A stretch of DNA of 5,587 nt from Comamonadaceae bacterium. Lineage in GTDB: Bacteria > Pseudomonadota > Gammaproteobacteria > Burkholderiales > Burkholderiaceae_C. Position numbers and translations under genes: made by a program. The stretch spans positions 1 to 5,587 of the forward strand of contig JAJTBK010000384.1 in the NCBI GenBank assembly GCA_021286965.1, read 5' to 3'. This document shows positions 1 to 5,524 of this stretch, piece after piece (position 1 is the first letter of the stretch; every line of letters begins with the position of its first letter). The notes beneath the pieces are model-generated. The model was not told where the DNA came from. It worked only from the letters and a program-made list of their open reading frames with translations, and ran no database searches.

Positions 1-136
1 GCTGATCGACGCCATGAGCTTCCAGTACCTGGTGGGCGCCGAGATCGACTACAAGGAAGACCTGCAGGGCGCGCAGTTCGTCATCAAGAACCCGAACGCC
101 GAGACCACCTGCGGCTGCGGTTCGAGTTTTTCCTGA
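1..136 (+). CDS. erpA: Iron-sulfur cluster insertion protein ErpA, C-terminal part (5' truncated by window edge)
   Basis: Only the last 44 codons are present, read in the phase beginning at base 2 and ending with TGA at 134-136. ErpA is an A-type carrier (HesB/IscA family) that hands assembled Fe-S clusters to apoproteins in the cytoplasm. The visible tail contains the family's [12 protein letters not shown] strand, the NPNA turn and the terminal CGCGSSFS motif, whose two cysteines are cluster ligands together with a third cysteine that lies off the left edge. The end of the protein matches the E. coli ErpA ending (CGCGSSF plus one or two residues). Codons are strongly G/C-ending, like those of its neighbours. 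The gene is followed by an intrinsic terminator 27 nt after the stop, so it is probably the last gene of its transcript. IscA is an alternative, but the [14 protein letters not shown] ending favours ErpA. Confidence 0.93.
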   Translation, partial: LIDAMSFQYLVGAEIDYKEDLQGAQFVIKNPNAETTCGCGSSFS

Positions 137-163
137 GGCGCCGCGCCCCTGCGCCCAGCTGCC

Positions 164-191
164 AGCCGCCCCTTGCCGGGCGGCTTTTTTT
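164..191 (+). terminator. Intrinsic (rho-independent) terminator after erpA
   Basis: A perfect 8-bp stem (AGCCGCCC at 164-171 pairing with GGGCGGCT at 178-185) encloses a 6-nt loop and runs straight into seven T residues (185-191). It lies 27 nt after the erpA stop and reads in the erpA direction. On the opposite strand the hairpin has no T-tract, so it should not stop transcription coming from anmK. The T-tract ends only 15 nt before the ATG of the downstream exporter gene. Confidence 0.9.
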
Positions 192-206
192 ATTCCTTGC
201 CGCCCC

Positions 207-1586
207 ATGCCCCTGGCCCGTGCCGCCTCCCGCTCCCGCCTGCTGTGGCTGGTGGCGTTGGGTTTTTTCATGCAGACGCTGGATGCCACCATCGTCAACA
301 CCGCCTTGCCGGCGATGGCGCAGAGCCTGGGCGAGAGCCCGCTGCGGATGCAGTCGGTGGTGGTCGCCTATTCACTCGCCATGGCGATGCTGATCCCGGC
401 CTCGGGCTGGCTCGCCGATCGCTTTGGCATTCGCCGCGTGTACCTCGGGGCAATTGCCGCCTTCGTGCTCGGTTCGGTGCTGTGTGCGCTTGCGCCCCGG
501 CTCGATGCCCTGGTGGCCGCGCGCGTGCTGCAGGGCCTGGGCGGGGCGCTGCTGCTGCCGGTGGGGCGCCTGGCGGTGCTGCGCATGGTGCCGCGCCAGG
601 AGTTCTTGCACGCCATGAGCTTTGTCGCCATTCCTGGCCTGCTCGGGCCGCTGCTCGGGCCGACGCTCGGCGGCTACCTGGTGCAGGCGGCATCCTGGCA
701 CTGGATTTTTCTCATCAACCTGCCGGTGGGGCTGCTTGGCGGCTGGGCCACGCTGCGCGCCATGCCGCGCTTTCGCGGCCGCAGCGTGGCGCGCTTTGAC
801 AGCCGGGGCTACGCCCTGCTGGCGCTGGGCATGGTGGCGCTGTCGCTGGCGCTCGATGGCCTGGCCGGCCTGGGCTTGCGCCAGGCGGTGGTGCTGCTGC
901 TGTGGGTGCTGGGCCTGGCGAGCCTGGCGGCCTATGCGCTGCACGCTGCGCGCAGCCCGGCGCCGTTGTTTGCGCCGCGCCTGTTTGCCATTGCCACCTT
1001 GCGCACCGGGCTGCTGGGCAACCTGTTTGCCCGCCTGGGCAGCGCCAGTATGCCGTTCCTGGTGCCGCTGCTGTTGCAGCTGGGTCTGGGCTACAGCCCG
1101 CTGGCGGCGGGGCTGATGATGCTGCCGGTGGCCCTGGCCGGCATCGCCATCAAGGGCGCAGCCACGCCCCTGATCACGCGCCTGGGCTACCGCCGCGTGC
1201 TGGTGGGCAACACCCTGGTGGTGGGCCTGAGCATGGCCAGCTTCGCCCTGGTGTCGCCGACGCAGCCGCTGGCCTGGCGTGTGGCGCAGCTGGCGCTGTT
1301 TGGCGCCGTCAATTCGCTGCAGTTCACGGCCATGAACACCGTCACTTTGAAGGATCTGCCGCCAGCGCTCACCAGCAGCGGCAACAGCCTGCTGTCGATG
1401 GTGCAGATGCTGGCCATGGGCATGGGGGTGGCGGCCGCCGGGGCGCTGCTGGGTGCGTTTGGGGCGCAGGCAGAGGGCCGGGTGCTGGCGGCGTTCCAGG
1501 GCACGTTTGTCTGCATGGGGCTGATCACGCTGCTGGCCGCCGGCATTTTTGCCCAGCTGCGCCCGGCTGACGAGCGTCCGGCCTAG
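207..1586 (+). CDS. mdtD: MFS exporter, DHA2 (EmrB/QacA) family, MdtD/IceT-like
   Basis: This 459-residue inner-membrane protein should be a proton-coupled efflux transporter. Visible family marks are the DHA2 first-helix motif LDATIVNTALP (about 25-35), motif A GWLADRFGIRR (67-77) in the loop after helix 2, an antiporter-type motif C region with GPLLGPTLGG (147-156), and SWHWIFLINLPVG (163-175). The resemblance to E. coli MdtD is strong and continues to the C-terminus (LKDLPPALTSSGNSLLSM, 381-398); MdtD is about 471 residues, so this copy is full length. Hydrophobic segments fill the chain, consistent with the 14-helix DHA2 plan. The Salmonella homologue (IceT) is reported to export iron-citrate, while E. 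coli MdtD was named as a putative drug exporter; the substrate here cannot be read from sequence. ATG 207 is the first plausible start: no good Shine-Dalgarno precedes it, and the next methionine (22) lies inside helix 1. No separate promoter is evident. Its TAG overlaps the anmK stop. Confidence 0.9.
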   Translation: MPLARAASRSRLLWLVALGFFMQTLDATIVNTALPAMAQSLGESPLRMQSVVVAYSLAMAMLIPASGWLADRFGIRRVYLGAIAAFVLGSVLCALAPRLDALVAARVLQGLGGALLLPVGRLAVLRMVPRQEFLHAMSFVAIPGLLGPLLGPTLGGYLVQAASWHWIFLINLPVGLLGGWATLRAMPRFRGRSVARFDSRGYALLALGMVALSLALDGLAGLGLRQAVVLLLWVLGLASLAAYALHAARSPAPLFAPRLFAIATLRTGLLGNLFARLGSASMPFLVPLLLQLGLGYSPLAAGLMMLPVALAGIAIKGAATPLITRLGYRRVLVGNTLVVGLSMASFALVSPTQPLAWRVAQLALFGAVNSLQFTAMNTVTLKDLPPALTSSGNSLLSMVQMLAMGMGVAAAGALLGAFGAQAEGRVLAAFQGTFVCMGLITLLAAGIFAQLRPADERPA

Positions 1587-2689
1587 GCGGGATAAATGGC
1601 GCCGAGCACCCGGGCGCCAGCGGCGCCGGTGACGGCGGCCAGGTTGCCCGGCAGGCGCTGCAGGCAGCGCTGCGCCAGCCAGGCGAAGGCGGTGGCCTCG
1701 ACCTGCAGCGGCGGCAGGCCATGCTGCGCCGAAGATTGCACGCACCAGCCGGGCAGGCGTGCCGCCAGGCGCGCCATCAGTTGGCGGTTGTACGCGCCGC
1801 CACCGCAGACGATCAGCAGTTTGCTATTGTTTGCATAGCTGCTCGCGCAGTCTGCACAAGCGCTGGCGGTGAATTCAGTCAAGGTGGCCTGGACGTCGGC
1901 GGGCGCTGCCTGCGGCCCGTGGGCCAGGTGCGCCTGCAGCCAGGCCGGGTGGAACAGGTCGCGGCCGGTGCTTTTGGGCGGTGGCAGGGCGAGGAAGGGC
2001 TCGCGGCGCAGGGCGGCGAGCAAGTCGGGCAGCACCTGGCCGCTGGCGGCCCAGGCGCCGTCGGCATCGTACGGCTGGCCCCGGTGCTGCTGGCACCAGT
2101 GGTCGAGCAGGGCGTTGCCGGGGCCGCAGTCAAAGCCGAGCACGCTGGCGTCGGCGCACAGCACGCTCAGGTTGGCAATACCGCCGATGTTGAGCACTGC
2201 GCGTTCCTGCCCCGCCTGGCCGAAAAAGCCCTGGTGGAAGGCCGGCACCAGCGGCGCGCCCTGGCCGCCGGCGGCCACGTCGCGGCTGCGAAAGTCGGCC
2301 ACCACGGCGATGCCGGTGAGCTCGGCCAGCAGGGCCGGGTTGTTCAGCTGCAGGGTGTAGCCGGTGCCGTCGAAGGCTTGCGGGCGGTGGCGCACCGTCT
2401 GGCCGTGGGCGCCGATGGCCTGTACGCAGTGGGCGGGGGTCTGGGTTTGCGCCAGCAGCTGCTGCACCGCCTGGGCGTAGGTGCGTGCCAGGGCGTTGGC
2501 GGCCAGGGCGGCGCGGTGCAGCTCGTCGGCGCCGCTGCCGTTGAGGGCCAGCAGCTCGGCGCGCAGGGCCGGCGCCAGGGGCAGGGCGACGTGGCCGCGC
2601 ACCTCGGGCCGGGCAGCGCGCAAGTCTGCCAGCACGGCATCCACGCCGTCGAGCGAGGTGCCCGACATCAGGCCGATGAACAGCGCCAA
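1583..2689 (-). CDS. anmK: Anhydro-N-acetylmuramic acid kinase AnmK
   Basis: AnmK is a cytoplasmic kinase that opens the 1,6-anhydro ring of anhydro-MurNAc released by lytic transglycosylases and phosphorylates it to MurNAc-6-phosphate, feeding cell-wall recycling. The 368 residues match the family's usual length (about 365-370). Motifs in order: the phosphate-binding loop GLMSGTSLDGVD (6-17), GAHGQTV (93-99), DFRSRD (132-137), GGQGAPLVPAFH (141-152), NIGGIANLS (167-175), the catalytic-Asp motif DCGPGN (187-192), PKSTGRD (238-244), CGGGAYN (295-301) and the C-terminal PGNL...VTGA segment. The usual DTGPGN reads DCGPGN here; the aspartate is kept. The start is TTG (2689-2687), with AAGGG 7 nt upstream; no ATG or GTG lies in frame nearby, and starting at Met8 would cut the phosphate loop. 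It follows the M23 peptidase gene by 23 nt and is probably co-transcribed and translationally coupled. No terminator is visible beyond its stop, so its transcript may run antisense into the exporter gene. Confidence 0.95.
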   Translation of the reverse strand: MALFIGLMSGTSLDGVDAVLADLRAARPEVRGHVALPLAPALRAELLALNGSGADELHRAALAANALARTYAQAVQQLLAQTQTPAHCVQAIGAHGQTVRHRPQAFDGTGYTLQLNNPALLAELTGIAVVADFRSRDVAAGGQGAPLVPAFHQGFFGQAGQERAVLNIGGIANLSVLCADASVLGFDCGPGNALLDHWCQQHRGQPYDADGAWAASGQVLPDLLAALRREPFLALPPPKSTGRDLFHPAWLQAHLAHGPQAAPADVQATLTEFTASACADCASSYANNSKLLIVCGGGAYNRQLMARLAARLPGWCVQSSAQHGLPPLQVEATAFAWLAQRCLQRLPGNLAAVTGAAGARVLGAIYPA

Positions 2690-2705
2690 GGGGCGGCCCT
2701 TTTTT
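2688..2705 (-). promoter_or_regulatory. anmK ribosome binding site folded into a start-codon hairpin
   Basis: On the minus strand an A6 run (2705-2700) leads into AAGGG, a good Shine-Dalgarno 7 nt from the TTG start. The same AAGGG (2701-2697) can pair perfectly with CCCTT (2692-2688), which includes the first two bases of the TTG codon, leaving a 4-nt loop. The stem would hide both the binding site and the start. The stop of the upstream M23 gene lies about 11 nt before the hairpin, so a terminating ribosome could help to open it. The pairing is seen in the sequence; its role in coupling is inferred. Confidence 0.5.
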
Positions 2706-2712
2706 GCCGGCC

Positions 2713-4080
2713 TTAGCGGGCGCTGGCTTGCTCGATGGTCTCGGCCGCAGCCAGCTGGCTGCCCATCATGCCGGCGACCTGGGCGAAGGCCTGGCGCTGG
2801 CTGGCGGGGATGGGGGCTGCGGCCTCGCTTTGCTGGGCGATGGTCATGGGGTCTTTTTGCTGGCCGTTGACGCGGAATTCAAAGTGCAGGTGCGGCCCAG
2901 TGGCCCAGCCGGTGGCGCCGACGGCGCCAATCAGCTCGCCCTGGGTGACGCTGGCGCCTTTTTTCACGTCGATGCGGCTCAGGTGCGCGTACACCGTCTC
3001 GTGGCCGTTGCGGTGCTTGATGAAGACGACGTTGCCAAAGCCGTTTTGCACGCCGGCGAATTCGACCACGCCATCGCCCACGGTGCGCACCGGCGTGCCG
3101 TGCGGGGCGGCCAGGTCGGTGCCGTTGTGCGCGCGCCAGGTGTTCAAGATGGGGTGAAAGCGCATCTTGAAGCCGCTGGAGACGCGGGTGTAGGCCACGG
3201 GTGAGGTCAGGTAGGCGCGCTGCAGGCTCTCGCCGTTGGCCTGGTAGTAGCTGCCCTTGCGCGCGCCCGGCGCCTGGAACCAGATGGCCTGGTGCGTCTT
3301 GCCGTTGTTGTTGAATTGCGCGCTCAGCAGGCGGCCGCTGCGCAGCGGCTCGCCATCGGCTTCCAGGGTTTCGTAGACGACGGCAAAGTGGTCGCCCTTG
3401 CGCAGCGAGCGGCGAAAGTCGATGCTGCCGGAGAACACGTCGGCCACCTGGTTGGCCACGGCGTCGGGGATGCGGGCCTCGTCGGTGGCGGCAAACAGGT
3501 TGCTGTGGATGACGCCGCCGGCCAGGCGGCTGCCGATCTGTAGCTGGCCGGTCTCGATGCGCGAGGCCCAGGCGCCGGCGGCGTTGCGCTCGATCACCAG
3601 GCGCTTGAAATTGCCGCTGTCGTCGGGCGCCCAGCGCGCCGTCAGGCGCACCAGGCGGTGGTCGTCGCTGGCCTCGGCCGTGACCAGGCGGGCGCTGCGC
3701 CCGAGCAGTTGCTGCTGCGCCAGGTTGTCCTTGCGCAGGAAGGCAGCGGCCACCGGATCGGCCACGCCCAGGCGCTGCAGCAGCGACTCGGCAGTGTCGC
3801 TGCTGCGCACCTGGTCGGAGCGGTAGAGCGAGAACGCCGGCATGTCGTCGGCCAGGGCGGCCAGGGTCTGGCCCTCGGCCAGCGACTGCACCGGCAGGCT
3901 GACGGTGCTGACCGGCATGTCGGCGGGATCGGGCCCGAGCGACGCCACGGCATAGGCGCCGCCGCCGCCGGTGAGCAGCAAGGTGGCGATGGCGGCGGTG
4001 ATGCGGCGGGGGTGCTGGTGGGCGCTGCGCGCGAGGGCGGCGAGCAAAGCCTTGCAGGCGGTGGTGAAACCGTGGTTCAA
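2713..4080 (-). CDS. Membrane-anchored M23 family metallopeptidase (MepM-like peptidoglycan DD-endopeptidase)
   Basis: This 455-residue protein is a probable zinc-dependent endopeptidase that cuts peptide cross-links of peptidoglycan in the periplasm. An N-terminal basic stretch (RR at 25-26) followed by a hydrophobic segment (about 27-48, containing GGGG) looks like an uncleaved signal anchor. Residues about 66-130 resemble the LysM/OapA-like region of MepM/Csd3 proteins (SLLQRLGV, AAAFLRKDNL), followed by a Csd3-like middle domain (about 130-290). The catalytic LytM/M23 domain spans about 310-408: zinc ligands H318 and D322 in HNGTD, H366 in YAHLS, and H397-x-H399 in GPHLHFEF. All expected catalytic positions are present, so it should be active rather than an EnvC-type degenerate regulator. 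The start is TTG (4080-4078) with GGGGA 7 nt upstream; no in-frame ATG fits. The next gene on the strand, anmK, starts 23 nt after its TAA. The exact cut bond (D-Ala-mDAP as in MepM) is assumed from the family. Confidence 0.9.
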   Translation of the reverse strand: MNHGFTTACKALLAALARSAHQHPRRITAAIATLLLTGGGGAYAVASLGPDPADMPVSTVSLPVQSLAEGQTLAALADDMPAFSLYRSDQVRSSDTAESLLQRLGVADPVAAAFLRKDNLAQQQLLGRSARLVTAEASDDHRLVRLTARWAPDDSGNFKRLVIERNAAGAWASRIETGQLQIGSRLAGGVIHSNLFAATDEARIPDAVANQVADVFSGSIDFRRSLRKGDHFAVVYETLEADGEPLRSGRLLSAQFNNNGKTHQAIWFQAPGARKGSYYQANGESLQRAYLTSPVAYTRVSSGFKMRFHPILNTWRAHNGTDLAAPHGTPVRTVGDGVVEFAGVQNGFGNVVFIKHRNGHETVYAHLSRIDVKKGASVTQGELIGAVGATGWATGPHLHFEFRVNGQQKDPMTIAQQSEAAAPIPASQRQAFAQVAGMMGSQLAAAETIEQASAR

Positions 4081-4092
4081 GAGTTCATCCCC
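4081..4092 (-). promoter_or_regulatory. Ribosome binding site of the M23 gene, with a 3-codon overlapping frame
   Basis: On the minus strand GGGGA (4092-4088) sits 7 nt before the TTG start at 4080, a good spacing, and this is what decides the start. An ATG (4088-4086) lies between them in another frame; it opens a three-codon frame (ATG AAC TCT TGA) whose stop overlaps the TTG as TTGA. The ATG has no binding site of its own at a useful distance. Confidence 0.55.
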
Positions 4093-4109
4093 AGGGTAGT
4101 GCGGGCCCG

Positions 4110-4139
4110 AAAAGGCAAAACCCCGCCAGTGGCGAGGGG
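4110..4139 (-). terminator. Terminator-like hairpin in the putative M23 leader (proximal)
   Basis: Read on the minus strand, CCCC (4139-4136) and GCC (4133-4131) pair with GGC (4127-4125) and GGGG (4124-4121) around a 3-nt loop, with a 2-nt bulge (4135-4134). The stem is followed at once by TTTT, then GCC, then TTTT (4120-4110). It has the form of an intrinsic terminator, but it lies only about 30 nt upstream of the M23 TTG, ahead of the gene. It may be an attenuator, the end of a short RNA, or a barrier to transcription antisense to tyrS. Confidence 0.55.
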
Positions 4140-4162
4140 CCGGGGCGCGCTGAACGAGCCGG

Positions 4163-4189
4163 AAAAAATGCCTTCGATGCGCTCGAAGG
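4163..4189 (-). terminator. Terminator-like hairpin in the putative M23 leader (distal)
   Basis: A perfect 7-bp inverted repeat (CCTTCGA at 4171-4177 and TCGAAGG at 4183-4189, 5-nt loop) is followed on the minus strand by CA and then six T residues (4168-4163). On the plus strand there is no T-tract, so the hairpin is oriented towards the M23 gene. It lies 24 nt before the second hairpin. The structure is seen directly; termination activity is inferred. Confidence 0.6.
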
Positions 4190-4201
4190 AGGCGGCCCTA
4201 C

Positions 4202-4207
4202 TAGAAT
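4202..4207 (+). promoter_or_regulatory. Candidate -10 element of the tyrS promoter
   Basis: TAGAAT matches five of six bases of the sigma-70 -10 consensus and lies 65 nt before the tyrS ATG, in a locally AT-richer patch of a very GC-rich region. No good -35 hexamer is found 16-18 bp upstream (GCGCTC at 17 bp), and no extended -10 TG is present. It would give a tyrS leader of about 58 nt. Confidence 0.4.
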
Positions 4208-4230
4208 CCGCCTTTTGCAAATGAGGCCGA

Positions 4231-4236
4231 AGTATA
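4231..4236 (-). promoter_or_regulatory. Candidate -10 element for the M23-anmK transcript
   Basis: On the minus strand TATACT matches five of six bases of the -10 consensus. A 16-bp spacer leads back to ATGCCG, which matches only three of six bases of the -35 consensus, so the -35 is weak. Transcription would begin near 4224 and give a leader of about 144 nt containing both terminator-like hairpins. It faces away from the tyrS -10, and the two elements are 23 bp apart. Confidence 0.45.
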
Positions 4237-4272
4237 GCGGCGAGCGCTCTCCCGGCATCCTCGAAAACCCTT

Positions 4273-5505
4273 ATGAATCAATCTGCTACCACGTCCCCCG
4301 CGCCCAGCGCCGCAGTGCGCCAGGCCATGGAAATCAGCCTGCGCGGCGTCGATGAATTGCTGCCCCAGGACGAGTGGTTGAAGAAACTCATGCGCGCCGA
4401 GGCCAGCGGCCAGCCGCTGCGCATCAAGCTCGGCCTGGACCCGACGGCGCCCGACATCCACCTGGGCCACACCGTGGTGCTGAACAAGATGCGCCAGCTG
4501 CAGGACCTGGGCCACCAGGTGATCTTCCTCATCGGCGACTTCACCACGCTGATTGGCGACCCGTCCGGGCGCAACAGCACGCGCCCGCCGCTCACGGCCG
4601 AGCAGATCCAGGCCAATGCCCAGACCTACTACACCCAGGCGGCGAAGGTGCTCGACCCCGCCAAAACCGAGGTGCGCTACAACAGCGAGTGGTGCGACGC
4701 GCTGGGCGCGCGCGGCATGATCGAGCTGGCGGCCAAGTACACCGTGGCGCGCATGATGGAGCGCAACGATTTCCACCAACGCTTTACCGACGGCAGCTCC
4801 ATCAGCCTGCATGAATTTTTGTACCCGCTCTTGCAGGGCTACGACTCGGTGGCGCTGAAGGCCGACCTGGAGCTGGGCGGCACGGACCAGAAGTTCAACC
4901 TCATGATGGGCCGCCACCTGCAGCAGGAGTGGGGCCAGGAGCCGCAGTGCGTGCTCACCATGCCGCTGCTCGTCGGCCTGGACGGGGTGCACAAGATGTC
5001 CAAGTCCAAGAACAACTACGTCGGCATCACCGAGGACGCCAACACCATGTTCGCCAAGGTGCTGTCGATCTCCGACGACCTGATGTGGGACTGGTACACG
5101 CTGCTGTCGTTCCAAAGCCTGGCGCAGATCGCCGCGCTCAGGGCCGAGGTTGCCGGTGGGCGCAACCCCAAGGATGCCAAGGTGCTGCTGGCCAAGGAAA
5201 TCACCACGCGCTTTCACAGTGCGGCGCTGGCCGATGCGGCCGAGCAGGATTTCATGAACCGCGCCAAGGGCGGTATTCCGGATGAGATTCCCGAGGTGCA
5301 GCTCACCGGCGCGCCGCTGGGCATGGGCGCGTTGCTCAAGCAGGCCAACCTGGCGCCTTCGACCAGCGAGGCCAATCGCCTGATCGACGGCGGCGGCGTG
5401 CGCGTCGATGGCAGCGTGGTCAGCGACAAGGGCCTCAAGCTCGCTGCCGGCACCTACGTGGTGCAGGTGGGCAAGCGCAAGTTCGCGCGCGTGACCCTGG
5501 CCTGA
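4273..5505 (+). CDS. tyrS: Tyrosyl-tRNA synthetase (class Ic)
   Basis: TyrRS charges tRNA-Tyr with tyrosine in the cytoplasm by way of a tyrosyl-adenylate. The 410-residue protein carries the HIGH signature as HLGH (63-66) after GLDPTAPDI, and the KMSKS signature intact (241-245), preceded by [11 protein letters not shown]. The tyrosine and tRNA recognition stretch includes [25 protein letters not shown] residues (about 186-206). The C-terminal about 60 residues (GALLKQA...[16 protein letters not shown], about 352-409) form an S4-type RNA-binding domain, as usual. Length and the spacing between HIGH and KMSKS fit the proteobacterial TyrZ-like subtype rather than the E. coli TyrS subtype. The ATG at 4273 has no clear Shine-Dalgarno (the upstream bases are AAAACCCTT). 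The next methionine, residue 19, would also leave the catalytic domain intact, so the first 18 residues are less certain. No intrinsic terminator follows within the window. Confidence 0.97.
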   Translation: MNQSATTSPAPSAAVRQAMEISLRGVDELLPQDEWLKKLMRAEASGQPLRIKLGLDPTAPDIHLGHTVVLNKMRQLQDLGHQVIFLIGDFTTLIGDPSGRNSTRPPLTAEQIQANAQTYYTQAAKVLDPAKTEVRYNSEWCDALGARGMIELAAKYTVARMMERNDFHQRFTDGSSISLHEFLYPLLQGYDSVALKADLELGGTDQKFNLMMGRHLQQEWGQEPQCVLTMPLLVGLDGVHKMSKSKNNYVGITEDANTMFAKVLSISDDLMWDWYTLLSFQSLAQIAALRAEVAGGRNPKDAKVLLAKEITTRFHSAALADAAEQDFMNRAKGGIPDEIPEVQLTGAPLGMGALLKQANLAPSTSEANRLIDGGGVRVDGSVVSDKGLKLAAGTYVVQVGKRKFARVTLA

Positions 5506-5524
5506 GCGGCCGGGACGGGCTCAG
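5502..5524. repeat. Short inverted repeat across two convergent stop codons
   Basis: CTGAGC (5502-5507) and GCTCAG (5519-5524) form a perfect 6-bp inverted repeat with an 11-nt GC-rich spacer. The left arm contains the tyrS TGA and the right arm contains the TGA of the minus-strand frame. There is no T-tract on either side, so it is not a standard intrinsic terminator, though a weak bidirectional hairpin is possible. Confidence 0.35.

Noticed and set aside
1613..1627. GGCGCC-AGC-GGCGCC hairpin as a terminator for the exporter or anmK
   Set aside because: It lies inside the anmK coding sequence, has a 3-nt loop and has no T-tract on either strand; such GC palindromes are common in this base composition.
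372..1745. 457-codon open frame on the minus strand, antisense to the exporter
   Set aside because: Its translation is low-complexity (R, Q, A, H, G rich) with no recognisable domain. It runs through the real 3' end of anmK in another frame and is explained by the high GC content and scarcity of stops opposite a G/C-ending gene.
2688..2705. Plus-strand reading of the same hairpin followed by T residues as an intrinsic terminator
   Set aside because: The stem is only 5 bp, and no plus-strand gene ends nearby. The structure is better explained as the anmK ribosome-site hairpin on the minus strand.
1721..2716. 331-codon open frame on the plus strand, antisense to anmK
   Set aside because: anmK on the other strand is a full-length, motif-complete gene. 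The antisense product is G/A/V/Q/H-rich with no domain, a typical GC shadow.
2957..2964. A6-G tract in the M23 gene as a programmed frameshift site
   Set aside because: The codon frame is AAA AAA GGC, not the A AAA AAG phase needed for slippage, and there is no need for a frameshift because the M23 domain is continuous.
4242..4249. GAGCGCTC palindrome upstream of tyrS as an operator
   Set aside because: An 8-bp palindrome made mostly of G and C is expected often by chance here, and no second copy or known regulator site is visible.
4081..4272. T-box or other known riboswitch ahead of tyrS
   Set aside because: No T-box motif or specifier structure is visible, the predicted leader is only about 58 nt, and T-boxes are not expected in this lineage.
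4201..5217. 338-codon open frame on the minus strand, antisense to tyrS
   Set aside because: tyrS is complete with both signature motifs. The antisense translation is repetitive in L, V, H, Q and G with no domain, and it covers the divergent promoter region.
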